Below are positions 25,453-35,580 of a stretch of DNA of 64,000 nt, piece after piece. This DNA is from an uncultured Bacillaceae bacterium (GTDB taxonomy: Bacteria; Bacillota; Bacilli; Bacillales; Amphibacillaceae), in the NCBI GenBank assembly GCA_937925695.1, contig CALAMD010000129.1, positions 1 through 64,000 of the forward strand. The letters are read 5' to 3'. A model generated the notes under the pieces. It was not told the origin of the DNA and did no database searches. It saw nothing but the letters and a program-made list of their open reading frames with translations. Positions within the stretch are counted from its first letter, which is position 1, and each line of letters opens with the position of its first letter. The position numbers and the translations under genes were made by a program.

Positions 25453-26004
25453 ATGAAGATTCGAAACAGTGAATGGTTTGAATGGATAAAAGCTTTTGTC
25501 ATTGCTTTTATCATTATTTTTATTATTCGAACCTTCTTTTTTGCACCGATCATTGTAGATGGGCCGTCAATGATGCCAACACTTCATGATCGAGATCAAA
25601 TGTTTGTCAATAAATTTATTTATCGCTTTCGTGAACCCGAACGTTTTGACATCATTGTTTTTCATGCAACAACTGAAAAAGATTTTATTAAACGAATTAT
25701 TGGTTTACCTGGTGAACATGTAATGGTACAGGATGGTATTTTATACATAAATGGTCAAGAAGTAGCAGAACCATTTTTAGAAAACGATCAGGAGGACTTT
25801 GTACGCCCCTTTACGGGTAATTTCACGTTAGAATCATTACCTGGCGGTTATGAAAAAATACCAGAGGGCTATGTACTTGTCTTGGGTGATAACCGCAGTA
25901 ATTCTACTGACAGTAGGTCCTTAGGTCTTATCGAAATGGATCAAATAGTTGGTAAAGCTAGCTTTATTTATTGGCCAATTAAACGGATTCAGACAATTGA
26001 TTAG
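25453..26004 (+). CDS. lepB: Type I signal peptidase
   Basis: A 183-residue membrane protease that removes signal peptides from Sec and Tat substrates. One N-terminal transmembrane helix (~12-30) precedes the catalytic region: Ser39 in DGPSMMPTL and Lys80 in DFIKRIIGLPGE form the dyad; LGDNRSNSTDSR (~144-155) is box E. Length fits the Gram-positive Sip class. B. subtilis has no signal peptidase at this position, but several other Bacillaceae do. Confidence 0.94.
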   Translation: MKIRNSEWFEWIKAFVIAFIIIFIIRTFFFAPIIVDGPSMMPTLHDRDQMFVNKFIYRFREPERFDIIVFHATTEKDFIKRIIGLPGEHVMVQDGILYINGQEVAEPFLENDQEDFVRPFTGNFTLESLPGGYEKIPEGYVLVLGDNRSNSTDSRSLGLIEMDQIVGKASFIYWPIKRIQTID

Positions 26005-26014
26005 GAGTGAGCAC

Positions 26015-26866
26015 ATGACGATCCAATGGTTTCCAGGACATATGGCTAAAGCAAGGCGCCAAATTGAAGAAAAGTTAAAATTAATCGATCTCGTGATTGA
26101 ATTATTAGATGCTCGTGCACCTTTGTCTTCACAAAATCCAATGATTAATGACATTATTCAACAAAAACCAAAAATAGTCATCTTGATGAAAAGTGATTTA
26201 GCCGACCATGAAGAAACGAAAAAATGGCTCACTTATTTTCAACAACAAGATGTACAAGCAATTGCTATCAATGTTAATAATGCAAATCATATTCAACAAG
26301 CAATTGAACTGATACATACATATGGTGAAGCAACAAGGCAACGTTACGCTGCGAAAGGCATTCAATCTCGGCCAGTTCGTGCAACAGTTCTTGGCATACC
26401 GAATGTTGGCAAATCTTCCTTTATTAATCGTGTTGCTAAGCGTAAAGTTGCTGATACGGGAGATCGTCCAGGGGTTACGAGACATCAACAGTGGATTAAA
26501 GTCAATCAATCTGTTCAACTGTTAGATACACCTGGGATTTTATGGCCGAAATTTGAAGATCAACTTGTTGCTAAAAGACTGGCAGCTATTGGTACGATTA
26601 AGGATAACTTACTATCCATCGAAGATATAGCCGCCTTCGTCTTAGAATTTTTACGTAACCATTACCCAGCTTTGTTAACAGAGCGTTATGGACTTGAACA
26701 AGAAATGGAAGATATGTGGGAAATATTCGATCACATCGGGCGAAAGCGTGGCGCATTGATGAGCGGTGGAAAAGTAGACTTTGAAAAAGTGGCAAATATT
26801 GTTCTACGCGATTTACGAACAGGGCGCTTAGGGAATATCACTTTAGAAACAGTTCAAGATATTTAA
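26015..26866 (+). CDS. rbgA: Ribosome biogenesis GTPase RbgA (YlqF)
   Basis: A 283-residue circularly permuted GTPase needed for late 50S assembly. It starts MTIQWFPGHMAKARRQIEEKL; the G4-like MKSDL (~58) precedes G1 GIPNVGKSSFINR (~126) and G3 DTPGILWPK (~174). A C-terminal ANTAR-like RNA-binding helix bundle completes it. The frame is open back into lepB, but ATG 26015 follows TTAGGAGTGA and matches the family start. Confidence 0.95.
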   Translation: MTIQWFPGHMAKARRQIEEKLKLIDLVIELLDARAPLSSQNPMINDIIQQKPKIVILMKSDLADHEETKKWLTYFQQQDVQAIAINVNNANHIQQAIELIHTYGEATRQRYAAKGIQSRPVRATVLGIPNVGKSSFINRVAKRKVADTGDRPGVTRHQQWIKVNQSVQLLDTPGILWPKFEDQLVAKRLAAIGTIKDNLLSIEDIAAFVLEFLRNHYPALLTERYGLEQEMEDMWEIFDHIGRKRGALMSGGKVDFEKVANIVLRDLRTGRLGNITLETVQDI

Positions 26867-26929
26867 CTTTTTCATGATTAAATCTATAAGCAATTGTAAC
26901 CGATATGAGATAAAAGGACAGGATGTTAG

Positions 26930-27724
26930 ATGAAAAGTAAAACGATAGCAACGATCAAAAAGATGCTAGAATCGGAAGAAGTAGACGAACAATTATTAGC
27001 TCAGTTAAAGCAGGATGAACGGAAGGGTGTTCAAAAACTCGTCCAATCCTATGAAAACAAACGAAAAAAACATGAATTATTAGTTAAGCAATATATTGAA
27101 ATGTCCAAATGGGAGCGGGCATTATCTAAGAAAGGATTAAAGCATATCGTTGGCATCGACGAAGCCGGACGTGGTCCGTTAGCTGGTCCTGTCGTCGCTG
27201 CTGCGGTTATTTTACCAGAAGACGTTTCCTTACTCGGATTAACTGATTCAAAACAACTTTCTGAACAACAACGAAACCGTTATTTTGAGGAAATACAACA
27301 AGTGGCTATCGATTATCAAATCGCCATCATTGATAACGAGGTAATTGATCAGTTAAATATTTTAGCAGCTACTAAAAAAGCAATGCGGACAGCATTAAGT
27401 AACTTGAGCGTTCCGGTTGATCACGTTCTGATTGACGCAGTCGATATCGGGCCAATTCCATATTCATCAGATGTTTTGATTAAAGGTGATCAAAAAAGTA
27501 TCTCGATCGCAGCTGCAAGTATTTTAGCAAAAGTTACCCGAGATCAATATATGTTATCTATCCATGAGGAATATCCCCAATATGGATTTCATCAGCATAA
27601 AGGCTATGGGACAAAAGAACATATAAACATGATCAAAAAATATGGGATCACACCCTACCATCGTCAATCCTTTTCTCCTGTAAAAAAAGCAATGAATAAA
27701 CAGTTTGGTGGTGATGCGACTTGA
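26930..27724 (+). CDS. rnhB: Ribonuclease HII
   Basis: A 264-residue enzyme that removes ribonucleotides and RNA from RNA-DNA hybrids. The catalytic acids lie in GIDEAGRGPLAGPVVAAAV (~75; the Asp-Glu pair), in HVLIDAVDI (~170) and near the KGDQKSISIAAASILAKVTRD block. HQHKGYGTKEH and PYHRQSF are family segments. The ~70-residue charged N-terminal extension is typical of Bacillus RnhB. It overlaps ylqG at TTGA. Confidence 0.95.
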   Translation: MKSKTIATIKKMLESEEVDEQLLAQLKQDERKGVQKLVQSYENKRKKHELLVKQYIEMSKWERALSKKGLKHIVGIDEAGRGPLAGPVVAAAVILPEDVSLLGLTDSKQLSEQQRNRYFEEIQQVAIDYQIAIIDNEVIDQLNILAATKKAMRTALSNLSVPVDHVLIDAVDIGPIPYSSDVLIKGDQKSISIAAASILAKVTRDQYMLSIHEEYPQYGFHQHKGYGTKEHINMIKKYGITPYHRQSFSPVKKAMNKQFGGDAT

Positions 27725-29502
27725 GGTTTTTCCCAATTATCCGCGACAAGCATATGTCAATTTCATCCCAGGTACAACCATTAAAATCTGGACAAATTGT
27801 CCGCGGTACAATTAACAAAATTTTTCCTAATCAACATGCTCAAGTTAAATTAGGCAATCAAGTTGTTTATGCCCAATTAGAAGTGCCATTAAAAGTTGGT
27901 GAAAGTTATTATTTTCAGGTAGATACAACAGGGGAAAATATCTATTTGAAAGTTATTAAAGCTAGTCAAGGTAAAGCAAATCAAGACAGTATACATCATT
28001 TAATTCAGCATTTAAACCTCGGTTCTGAGGACATGATTATTCATTTTTTGCAAAGGTTAACTAGCCAGCATATTCCGTTTTCTGCCCACCAGATTAGACA
28101 AGCTGTGACATTACTGTCAGGGGCTGAAAACAAAGAAGTGGCCCAGCAAATATTACAAAGGATGATCAGTCTTGACTTACCAATGACCGAGGATGTATTT
28201 ACAGCGTTATATACTGCGACGACTGAGGGGCTGTCAGAACAACTTTCTTCGTTGTACCATTTTCTTAATAGTGATCATAGTAACCAAACTGTTTTAAGCA
28301 AACAAATAAACAATCAGATCGAATCTCTGCTTTTTCAAAACCTGCATACAAAAGCAGCAATGATCAATCAAATTCTTTATGATGTGAACAATCATGATCA
28401 ACGACTATTTCAAATTCTACGTGATTTAGGGGTAATTGAACTAACCCAATATGGTACTTGGCATTCTACATGGAAAACGTTTAGCCAAGATTACCTGTCC
28501 AATCCAACTCGATTTATCGAACAACTCCCTTTTCAATTAGACCTGGATCAAGTTTTACATAGCCTATTAAGTATGAAAGAAGAACAACAAACGTTAATGG
28601 GAACAGCGAATCATTTGTTACAGCGGTGGACAAATCCATTGATCAACAATGGACTTACGACCCAAGAATTTATAGTGTTTAAAAATGAAGTACAACAACA
28701 GCTTGTCCCCCTTTTACCAGCTAATCATAATCTTGCAATGATTCACACGATGCAACAAAATGATTCGAACATAACTAATTTACTTTCGATGTTGCAAACA
28801 ATTGCCGATGAACAAACCTATCAAAAAATTGATCATGTACTATTAATCACTCAAAATGAACAATTACCTGATTTCGGAGCAAAACAATTATTTTTAAATC
28901 AACTTAAGAGAGTACTATTATTTACAGGTTTAAATGATGAAAACAACCTCATTAATGATCAGCCCCATCAACTAACGGCTTCGCTCAAACAGATGTTACT
29001 ACAATATATTGAACAAAGTGATACCCAGACAAGTGAGCGTTTACAATCCTTTGTTCATTTATTAAACGGTTTACAATTACAATCTATTTATGAGACAAAT
29101 CACTTTATCTATGCTAGTATAGCCATTCCTGGCGAAAAATTGTATCTTAATCATGATATCCAGTTAGAATTTGAAAGTAAGAAAACACCAGACGGTAAGA
29201 TTAATCCTGATTTTTGTCGGATTATTTTTATCTTAGATCTTAGCCATTTACGAAAAACAATGATAGATATGCAAATACAAAATAGAATTGTTTCCCTAAC
29301 CATTTTTAATGATGATCAGAGCATAAAGGATTACTGTAAAGTTTGGCAACCGCTGTTAAAAGAAGGGCTCGAAAATTTAAACTATCAGCTGTCAAATATA
29401 ACTGTAAAACCCTTTAGCAATCAAGAAAAAACTGTGTCACATACCGAGACAAAGTATACGAAGCATACCATTTCACATGAAGGGATCGATTATCGTATAT
29501 GA
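27721..29502 (+). CDS. ylqG: YlqG family protein with FliK-like C-terminal domain
   Basis: A 593-residue protein found in Bacilli between rnhB and ylqH; its function is not established. The N-terminal ~80 residues look like a beta-rich OB or S1-like domain (GQIVRGTINKIFPNQHAQVKL). The middle ~350 residues are helical and Gln/Leu-rich, low in conservation. The last ~100 residues resemble the FliK hook-length-control C-domain: RIIFILDLSHLRKTMIDM, then RIVSLTIFNDDQSI, then an amphipathic helix and LNYQLSNITV. The start is probably TTG 27721 (overlapping rnhB) or ATG 27754; neither has a strong ribosome binding site. Confidence 0.75.
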   Translation: MRFFPIIRDKHMSISSQVQPLKSGQIVRGTINKIFPNQHAQVKLGNQVVYAQLEVPLKVGESYYFQVDTTGENIYLKVIKASQGKANQDSIHHLIQHLNLGSEDMIIHFLQRLTSQHIPFSAHQIRQAVTLLSGAENKEVAQQILQRMISLDLPMTEDVFTALYTATTEGLSEQLSSLYHFLNSDHSNQTVLSKQINNQIESLLFQNLHTKAAMINQILYDVNNHDQRLFQILRDLGVIELTQYGTWHSTWKTFSQDYLSNPTRFIEQLPFQLDLDQVLHSLLSMKEEQQTLMGTANHLLQRWTNPLINNGLTTQEFIVFKNEVQQQLVPLLPANHNLAMIHTMQQNDSNITNLLSMLQTIADEQTYQKIDHVLLITQNEQLPDFGAKQLFLNQLKRVLLFTGLNDENNLINDQPHQLTASLKQMLLQYIEQSDTQTSERLQSFVHLLNGLQLQSIYETNHFIYASIAIPGEKLYLNHDIQLEFESKKTPDGKINPDFCRIIFILDLSHLRKTMIDMQIQNRIVSLTIFNDDQSIKDYCKVWQPLLKEGLENLNYQLSNITVKPFSNQEKTVSHTETKYTKHTISHEGIDYRI

Positions 29503-29786
29503 AGTACGAGCGAAAAAAAGCCATTGCTTTAAAGTATGATCAAGCTAAGCAGCTTCCGCCGAAAGTCACAGCTTCGGGTCAGGGAATCATTGCTGAAGAA
29601 ATCATCGCTAAGGCGAAAGAATATGAAGTTCCAATTGTTGAAGATGCAAGTTTAGCTGCGTTATTAGCAGAATTAAACATCAATGAAACGATACCGGAAG
29701 AGCTTTTCGAAGCAGTTGCTGAAGTCTTTGCTTTTATTTATCGCCTTGACCAACAGGCATACCAAGTTCATAAACGTAATAAATAG
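29499..29786 (+). CDS. ylqH: Free-standing FlhB C-terminal domain homologue YlqH (FhlB)
   Basis: A 95-residue soluble protein homologous to the autocleaved C-terminal fragment of FlhB. ERKKAIALKYDQAKQLPPKV aligns with the FlhB segment just after NPTH, VEDASLAALLAEL with VENKQLARSLYHE, and IPEELFEAVAEVFAFIYRL with IPEKFYQAVAEVLAYVYRL of the FlhB encoded at 56039. The NPTH autocleavage motif and all membrane helices are missing. The ATG overlaps the ylqG stop (ATGA), so the two are co-translated. Confidence 0.88.
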   Translation: MKYERKKAIALKYDQAKQLPPKVTASGQGIIAEEIIAKAKEYEVPIVEDASLAALLAELNINETIPEELFEAVAEVFAFIYRLDQQAYQVHKRNK

Positions 29787-29883
29787 ATAGAACTAACCAT
29801 GGTGAAGGGAGACCGTCATCAAAATTTATTAGATCAAGAGAATCGGTTATAAGTTCACAACATGTTGAAATAAAAATTTATTC

Positions 29884-29912
29884 TTGTGAAATGTGAAAAT
29901 ATTTAATACAAT
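29884..29912 (+). promoter_or_regulatory. sucCD promoter
   Basis: TTGTGA (29884-29889), 17 bp, TACAAT (29907-29912), 36 bases before the sucC ATG. No obvious operator is seen around it. Confidence 0.6.
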
Positions 29913-29948
29913 AAGAAATGGCAGTTAATTTTGATGGGGGGAAATGAA

Positions 29949-31109
29949 ATGAATATACATGAATATCAAGGTAAAGCCATTCTACGGGAATATGGTGTGA
30001 ATGTACCTAATGGACATGTCGCTTTCACAGTCGATGAAGCCGTAGAAGCTGCCAAAAAATTAAACAGTCCCGTAACCGTTGTCAAAGCACAAATACACGC
30101 GGGTGGACGTGGAAAAGCTGGGGGCGTTAAAATAGCCCAAAATCTTGAAGAAGTACGTACATATGCCGAGGAGATTCTTGGTAAAACATTAATTACACCT
30201 CAAACAGGGCCTGAAGGAAAAGAAGTCAAGCGTTTATTAATCGAAGAAGGTTGTGACATAGATAAAGAGTATTATGTTGGTCTTGTTCTCGACACTTCTA
30301 CATCCCGGGTCGTGATGATGGCCTCTGAAGAGGGTGGTATGGAAATTGAGGAAGTAGCCGCTACTAATCCTGAGAAAATATTTAAAGAGGTTATTGATCC
30401 GCTTGTCGGTTTAACTGGGTTCCAAGCTAGAAGACTCGCTTTTCAGTTAAATATACCGAAAGAATTGATCGGAAAATTCACGAAACTGATGATGGGACTT
30501 TACCAAGCTTTCGTTGATAAGGATTGTTCAATTGCTGAAATCAATCCATTGGTGACAACAAAAGATGGTGAAGTATTAGCATTAGATGCAAAATTAAACT
30601 TTGATGATAACGCTTTATATCGACAAAAAGATGTGGAAGCCCTGCGTGATCTAGATGAAGAAGATCCTAAGGAAATTGAAGCTTCAGCCCATGGTCTTAG
30701 CTATATTGCCCTTGATGGTGATATCGGTTGTATGGTAAATGGTGCTGGTCTAGCCATGGCAACAATGGATATTATTAAACATTATGGTGGCGATCCAGCT
30801 AACTTCCTAGATGTCGGTGGCGGTGCAACGACAGAAAAAGTAACTGAAGCGTTTAAAATAATTTTATCCGATCCTAATGTAAAAGGGATTTTTGTTAACA
30901 TTTTCGGTGGCATTATGAAATGTGATGTCATTGCAGAAGGTATTGTTGCTGCGACAAAGCAAGTCGGTTTGGATCTACCTTTGGTTGTTAGATTAGAAGG
31001 AACGAATGTTGACCTTGGCAAGCAAATTTTAGCTGAATCTGGTTTGAATATTGTACCAGCTGAATCAATGGAAGATGGCGCCAAGAAAATTGTTTCACTC
31101 GTTAAATAA
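29949..31109 (+). CDS. sucC: Succinyl-CoA synthetase, beta subunit
   Basis: A 386-residue ATP-grasp subunit that couples succinyl-CoA cleavage to nucleotide triphosphate synthesis in the citric acid cycle. It begins [33 protein letters not shown] is the nucleotide loop, and [26 protein letters not shown] and the C-terminal [16 protein letters not shown] are family stretches. ATG 29949 has a G-rich binding site 7 nt upstream. It is paired with sucD 56 nt downstream. Confidence 0.96.
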   Translation: MNIHEYQGKAILREYGVNVPNGHVAFTVDEAVEAAKKLNSPVTVVKAQIHAGGRGKAGGVKIAQNLEEVRTYAEEILGKTLITPQTGPEGKEVKRLLIEEGCDIDKEYYVGLVLDTSTSRVVMMASEEGGMEIEEVAATNPEKIFKEVIDPLVGLTGFQARRLAFQLNIPKELIGKFTKLMMGLYQAFVDKDCSIAEINPLVTTKDGEVLALDAKLNFDDNALYRQKDVEALRDLDEEDPKEIEASAHGLSYIALDGDIGCMVNGAGLAMATMDIIKHYGGDPANFLDVGGGATTEKVTEAFKIILSDPNVKGIFVNIFGGIMKCDVIAEGIVAATKQVGLDLPLVVRLEGTNVDLGKQILAESGLNIVPAESMEDGAKKIVSLVK

Positions 31110-31165
31110 CGTTGACACGGTAAAAATATAGACAAGTAGTTTTTGAGAAAGGACGGGAAACGAGT

Positions 31166-32062
31166 ATGTTAGTAAATAAGGATACGAAAGTGATAGTCCA
31201 AGGAATCACAGGTGCAACAGCTACCTTTCATACTAAAGAAATGCTAGCCTACGGAACGAAGATTGTTGGGGGCGTAACCCCAGGTCGTGGTGGTTCAAAA
31301 GTCGAAGGTGTACCTGTTTTTAATACTGTAGAAGAAGCTGTAGCTGAAACAGGAGCAACAGTTTCTGTTATTTATGTACCTGCACCATTTGCCGCTGATG
31401 CGATTATGGAAGCAGTTGATGCTGAATTAGAACTCGTCATTTGTATTACCGAACATATACCAGTGTTAGATATGGTTAAAGTAAAACGCTATATGGAAGG
31501 AAAGAAAACGAGATTAATTGGACCAAATTGCCCAGGAGTTATCACACCAGAAGAATGTAAAATTGGCATTATGCCTGGCTACATTCATAAAAAAGGCCAC
31601 ATTGGTGTCGTATCTCGCTCAGGAACATTGACTTATGAGGCTGTCCATCAGTTGTCCCAAAGAGGATTTGGCCAATCTAGTGCTATTGGTATCGGTGGCG
31701 ACCCAGTAAATGGAACCAATTTTATTGATGTGTTAAAAGTGTTTAACGAAGATCCCAATACTTATGCTGTTATTATGATTGGTGAAATTGGTGGGACTGC
31801 TGAAGAAGAAGCAGCCCGTTGGGTAAAAGAACACATGACAAAACCAGTTGTCGGTTTTATTGGTGGAGTAACCGCACCACCAGGAAAACGCATGGGTCAT
31901 GCTGGTGCGATTATCTCAGGTGGTCAAGGAACAGCAGAAGAAAAGATTAGAGTGATGAATGAATGTGGTATTAAGGTTGCCGAAACACCGGCTGTTATTG
32001 GTGAAACGATGATTCAAGTATTAGAAGAACACAATCTTGTTGAAAAATGTAAAACCCATTAA
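31166..32062 (+). CDS. sucD: Succinyl-CoA synthetase, alpha subunit
   Basis: A 298-residue subunit that binds CoA and carries the phosphohistidine. CoA-binding Rossmann strands include [38 protein letters not shown] is the family signature, and the active-site His is in [18 protein letters not shown] (~247). The spacing to sucC contains no terminator, so the two subunits are co-transcribed. Confidence 0.96.
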   Translation: MLVNKDTKVIVQGITGATATFHTKEMLAYGTKIVGGVTPGRGGSKVEGVPVFNTVEEAVAETGATVSVIYVPAPFAADAIMEAVDAELELVICITEHIPVLDMVKVKRYMEGKKTRLIGPNCPGVITPEECKIGIMPGYIHKKGHIGVVSRSGTLTYEAVHQLSQRGFGQSSAIGIGGDPVNGTNFIDVLKVFNEDPNTYAVIMIGEIGGTAEEEAARWVKEHMTKPVVGFIGGVTAPPGKRMGHAGAIISGGQGTAEEKIRVMNECGIKVAETPAVIGETMIQVLEEHNLVEKCKTH

Positions 32063-32073
32063 CCTTTAATGAA

Positions 32074-32103
32074 GGAACCTAAAACAAGTTTGTTTTAGGT
32101 TCC
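32074..32103 (+). promoter_or_regulatory. Perfect stem-loop after sucD
   Basis: GGAACCTAAAACAA is followed by its exact reverse complement, with a 2-base centre. The sequence after the stem (AAACTT) has no T run, so this is not a canonical intrinsic terminator. It could stabilise the sucCD mRNA 3' end. Confidence 0.55.
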
Positions 32104-32133
32104 AAACTTAATTGACAAATAGGATGTGATAAT

Positions 32134-33021
32134 TTGGAACAAGTTAGAGAACGACTAATCCATATTCATCGCTGTCGAGGTGTTTCACGAAGAACAATAC
32201 AGAAATTTTTACAGGATGATCCATCCCTACAAACAGTTTATCGGTTAACCCCTGCTCAAGTTAGTCAATTATATCGACTCCCCATGAAATATGCATCACA
32301 ATTTTGTCATGACCTCCATCAAGATCACCTCAGGACAAAACTCCTTGAAGACCTATCACATTATCAAATCATAACAATAGTTGACGAATCCTATCCGGTT
32401 ATGTTAAAACGAATAAAGGATCCACCACTTGTGCTTTACCTCAAAGGAAATCAAAGCTTATTACATCATATTCCGGCACTTAGTATCATTGGCACAAGAA
32501 ATCCATCAACTGAAGCTTTGAAAAAAACTGCATTGTTTGTAAAACCATTAGTGAAAAACAATTGGGTTATCGTTAGTGGTATGGCCCAAGGTGTTGATCG
32601 ATTTGCCCATCTTTTATCTTTGCAATATGGTGGTAAAACAATCGCTGTTTTAGGTAGTGGCTTTAAACATATATATCCAAAACAAAACAGGTCATTGTTC
32701 TATCATATTGCTAAAAAGGGTTTATTAATTTCTGAATACCCTCCCGATCAGCCAGCCTTAAGACATCATTTTCCTGAAAGAAATAGAATTATTAGTGGAT
32801 TGAGTATGGGAACCTTAGTAATTGAGGCAACAGAACGAAGTGGTACACTCATAACAGTAGATCAAGCATTAGACCAAGGACGTGAAGTTTATGCTGTTCC
32901 TGGCTCACCACTCATCCCACAAACTAAAGGTTGTCATCAGCTTATTCAAGATGGTGCAAAGTTAGCCATGAACGCTACCGATATACTAGAAGATTGGGAA
33001 GGAATCCAGATACACTCTTAA
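32134..33021 (+). CDS. dprA: DNA-processing protein DprA (Smf)
   Basis: A 295-residue protein that binds incoming single-stranded DNA and loads RecA during natural transformation. The N-terminal helix-hairpin-like region is ~1-80. The Rossmann core carries SIIGTRNPSTEA (~112), VSGMAQGVDRFAH (~150), TIAVLGSGFKHIYPKQNR (~169) and ERNRIISGLSMGTLVIEAT (~212), with VYAVPGS after it. It starts with TTG behind AGGATGTGAT. Size and position (sucD-dprA-topA) match B. subtilis. Confidence 0.94.
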   Translation: MEQVRERLIHIHRCRGVSRRTIQKFLQDDPSLQTVYRLTPAQVSQLYRLPMKYASQFCHDLHQDHLRTKLLEDLSHYQIITIVDESYPVMLKRIKDPPLVLYLKGNQSLLHHIPALSIIGTRNPSTEALKKTALFVKPLVKNNWVIVSGMAQGVDRFAHLLSLQYGGKTIAVLGSGFKHIYPKQNRSLFYHIAKKGLLISEYPPDQPALRHHFPERNRIISGLSMGTLVIEATERSGTLITVDQALDQGREVYAVPGSPLIPQTKGCHQLIQDGAKLAMNATDILEDWEGIQIHS

Positions 33022-33081
33022 TTTTACCTTTGTTGACAGTCTAGTAATCAGATAAAATATCGAGGTTACTTTTTAGTATAT

Positions 33082-33110
33082 TTGACAAATGATATATATA
33101 TATTTAACAT
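33082..33110 (+). promoter_or_regulatory. topA promoter
   Basis: TTGACA (33082-33087), 17 bp, TAACAT (33105-33110), 53 bases before the topA ATG. The spacer is a run of alternating AT, easy to melt. A second TTGACA lies at about 33033. Confidence 0.55.
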
Positions 33111-33162
33111 TAGTAGCGATTTCATTAAATTAATTTGTAACCTCATTGTGGGAGGAAATGAT

Positions 33163-35247
33163 ATGTCAGAATATCTAGTGATTGTTGAATCACCAGCCAA
33201 AGCTAAAACAATTGAACGATACTTAGGAAAAAAATATACAGTGAAAGCTTCCATGGGACATGTTCGTGATTTACCGAAAAGTAGTACAGGGGTTGATGTG
33301 AATAATAATTATCAACCGAAATATATTACGATACGTGGAAAAGGCGATGTGTTAAAAGAATTAAGAACCGCAGCTAAAAAAGCGAAGAAAATATATTTAG
33401 CTGCTGACCCGGACCGAGAAGGTGAAGCGATTGCTTGGCATTTAGCATACGCATTGAAAATTGATGAAAACTCGGATTGTCGTGTAGTATTTAATGAAAT
33501 AACAGAAGATGCCATTAAGGAATCCTTTAAACATCCTCGTAAAATTGATCACGATCTAGTCGATGCTCAACAAGCGCGTCGTATTTTGGACCGGCTTGTC
33601 GGTTATAATATTAGCCCATTGTTATGGAAAAAAGTTAGACGTGGTCTAAGTGCAGGAAGAGTTCAATCTGTTGCTGTTAAAATGATTATCGACCGGGAAA
33701 ATGAAATAAAGAACTTTAAACCAGAAGAATACTGGTCGATAGAAGCTGCTTTCCAAAAAGAAAAGGAAAGTTTTGAAGGGGCATTTTACGGTGTTGACGG
33801 TAAAAAAACAAAGCTTTCTTCTGAAGATGATGTCAAGAAAATTTTACAACAGTTAAAAGGAAACAAGTTTCATATAGATAAAGTAAATAAACGAGAAAGA
33901 AGAAGAAATCCAGCTTTACCATTTACGACTTCATCTTTGCAGCAAGAAGCTGCTCGAAAATTAAACTTTCGGGCTCGCAAAACGATGATGGTTGCCCAAC
34001 AATTATATGAAGGTATAGATCTTGGTAGAGAAGCTGGTGGCATTACCGGTCTAATTACGTATATGCGTACAGATTCAACAAGAATATCTAAGACGGCAAT
34101 AGATGAAGCGAAAGACTATATCATCAAATCATATGGTAAGGAATATGTTGGTCAACAGAGAAAAGTCAAAAATGCCCAAGCCCAAGATGCTCATGAGGCG
34201 ATTCGTCCGACCTCAATCATGCGTGAACCTCAATCGCTAAAAGCGCATTTATCTAATGATCAATACCGCTTATATAAATTAATTTACGATCGCTTTTTGG
34301 CTAGTCAAATGGCACCAGCCATTATGGATACAATGACCGTTCATTTAGTAAATGAACAGGTTGAATTTCGAGCAACTGGATCAAAAATTAAATTTCCTGG
34401 TTTTATGAAAGTCTATGTTGAAGGTACAGATGATCAGAAAAAGAATGTGAAAGAAAAGTTTTTACCAGACTTAGAAGAAGGCATGATTGTTGAGGCAAAA
34501 GAAATCACGCCGAATCAACATTTTACCCAACCCCCTCCTCGTTATACAGAAGCTACTTTAGTTGGGGCAATGGAAAAAGAAGGAATTGGAAGACCATCTA
34601 CTTATGCTCCAACCCTTGATACGATTCAAAGAAGAGGATATGTAGATATTGAAAATAGACGATTTAAACCAACTGAAATTGGCATCATCGTTATTGAAAT
34701 GTTAGAAGAATACTTTCCAGAAATCATTGATATTGAATTTACGGCAAAAATGGAAGAAGAGTTAGATGCCATTGAGGAAGGGAAAGCTGAATGGGTACAG
34801 GTCATTGATGAATTTTACCAAGACTTTCATAAAAGGTTAGAGAAAGCCGAAGAGGAAATAGAAGAGATTGAAATTAAAGATGAACCAGCAGGGATAGAAT
34901 GTGAAAAATGTGGGCATGAAATGGTCTATAAAATGGGACGTTTTGGTAAATTCATTGCTTGTTCTAATTTTCCTGATTGTCGAAATACGAAACCAATCTT
35001 GAAAAAAATCGGTGTCACTTGTCCAAAATGTAAAGAAGGCAACATTGTTGAGCGTAGATCAAGGAAACGTCGTATCTTTTATGGGTGTGACCAATATCCG
35101 ACTTGTGATTTTGTTTCCTGGGATAAACCGATTGCCAAACCTTGTCCTCAATGTCAATCATATTTGGTAGAAAAACAAACGAAAAAAGAAACGACGATTC
35201 GCTGTAGTCAGTGTGATTATACTGAAAAAATTCAAAAGGAATCCTAA
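33163..35247 (+). CDS. topA: DNA topoisomerase I
   Basis: A 694-residue type IA topoisomerase that relaxes negative supercoils. The TOPRIM domain opens with [15 protein letters not shown] and has [11 protein letters not shown] (~85-95). The catalytic Tyr is in [10 protein letters not shown] (~Y300). Three C-terminal C4 zinc modules are visible: CEKC...CSNFPDC, CPKC...CDQYPTC and CPQC...CSQC. ATG 33163 follows GGGAGGAAATGAT; the upstream extension to 33082 overlaps the promoter and is not coding. Confidence 0.96.
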   Translation: MSEYLVIVESPAKAKTIERYLGKKYTVKASMGHVRDLPKSSTGVDVNNNYQPKYITIRGKGDVLKELRTAAKKAKKIYLAADPDREGEAIAWHLAYALKIDENSDCRVVFNEITEDAIKESFKHPRKIDHDLVDAQQARRILDRLVGYNISPLLWKKVRRGLSAGRVQSVAVKMIIDRENEIKNFKPEEYWSIEAAFQKEKESFEGAFYGVDGKKTKLSSEDDVKKILQQLKGNKFHIDKVNKRERRRNPALPFTTSSLQQEAARKLNFRARKTMMVAQQLYEGIDLGREAGGITGLITYMRTDSTRISKTAIDEAKDYIIKSYGKEYVGQQRKVKNAQAQDAHEAIRPTSIMREPQSLKAHLSNDQYRLYKLIYDRFLASQMAPAIMDTMTVHLVNEQVEFRATGSKIKFPGFMKVYVEGTDDQKKNVKEKFLPDLEEGMIVEAKEITPNQHFTQPPPRYTEATLVGAMEKEGIGRPSTYAPTLDTIQRRGYVDIENRRFKPTEIGIIVIEMLEEYFPEIIDIEFTAKMEEELDAIEEGKAEWVQVIDEFYQDFHKRLEKAEEEIEEIEIKDEPAGIECEKCGHEMVYKMGRFGKFIACSNFPDCRNTKPILKKIGVTCPKCKEGNIVERRSRKRRIFYGCDQYPTCDFVSWDKPIAKPCPQCQSYLVEKQTKKETTIRCSQCDYTEKIQKES

Positions 35248-35293
35248 TGAACATTCGTCCAGTACCTTTTATACAATCTTGTCGTTATGAGAG

Positions 35294-35328
35294 AACGAAG
35301 TCCTTCTTCATAGGTCTTCGTTTTTTTT
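35294..35328 (+). terminator. Rho-independent terminator after topA
   Basis: AACGAAGTCCT pairs with AGGTCTTCGTT (one T-T mismatch), loop TCTTCAT, then eight T residues. Confidence 0.85.
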
Positions 35329-35551
35329 ATGAATAATTATAAAAAACCATTTTATAACACGAAAATGAAGTCTTTTGTTATTATTTAATAGGGAAGATAG
35401 GTAATTTTGAACAATTATTTAATTTAACAACTGTCTTCGTAATGTTGTATCCTTATCAGACTATTCCACCAAAGGTCTCACATAATTAATGTTATAATAT
35501 TTAAATAATAGGGAATATATATATTAATCAACTAATTCTCTTTAATAATAA

Positions 35552-35580
35552 TTGACTAACTATACTAAATTAGTTAAAAT
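35552..35580 (+). promoter_or_regulatory. Promoter-like sequence in the topA-xerC gap
   Basis: TTGACT (35552-35557), 17 bp, TAAAAT (35575-35580) is a good sigma-A match, overlapped by TAACTA/TAGTTA inverted repeats. Its transcript would start near 35587, about 165 nt ahead of xerC. Confidence 0.5.

Noticed and set aside
25949..26014. N-terminal extension of rbgA into lepB
   Set aside because: It would overlap the end of lepB and has no ribosome binding site; ATG 26015 has TTAGGAGTGA and the family N-terminus.
33082..33162. Extension of topA with hydrophobic residues
   Set aside because: It translates the promoter and leader; homologues start at ATG 33163 after GGGAGGAAATG.
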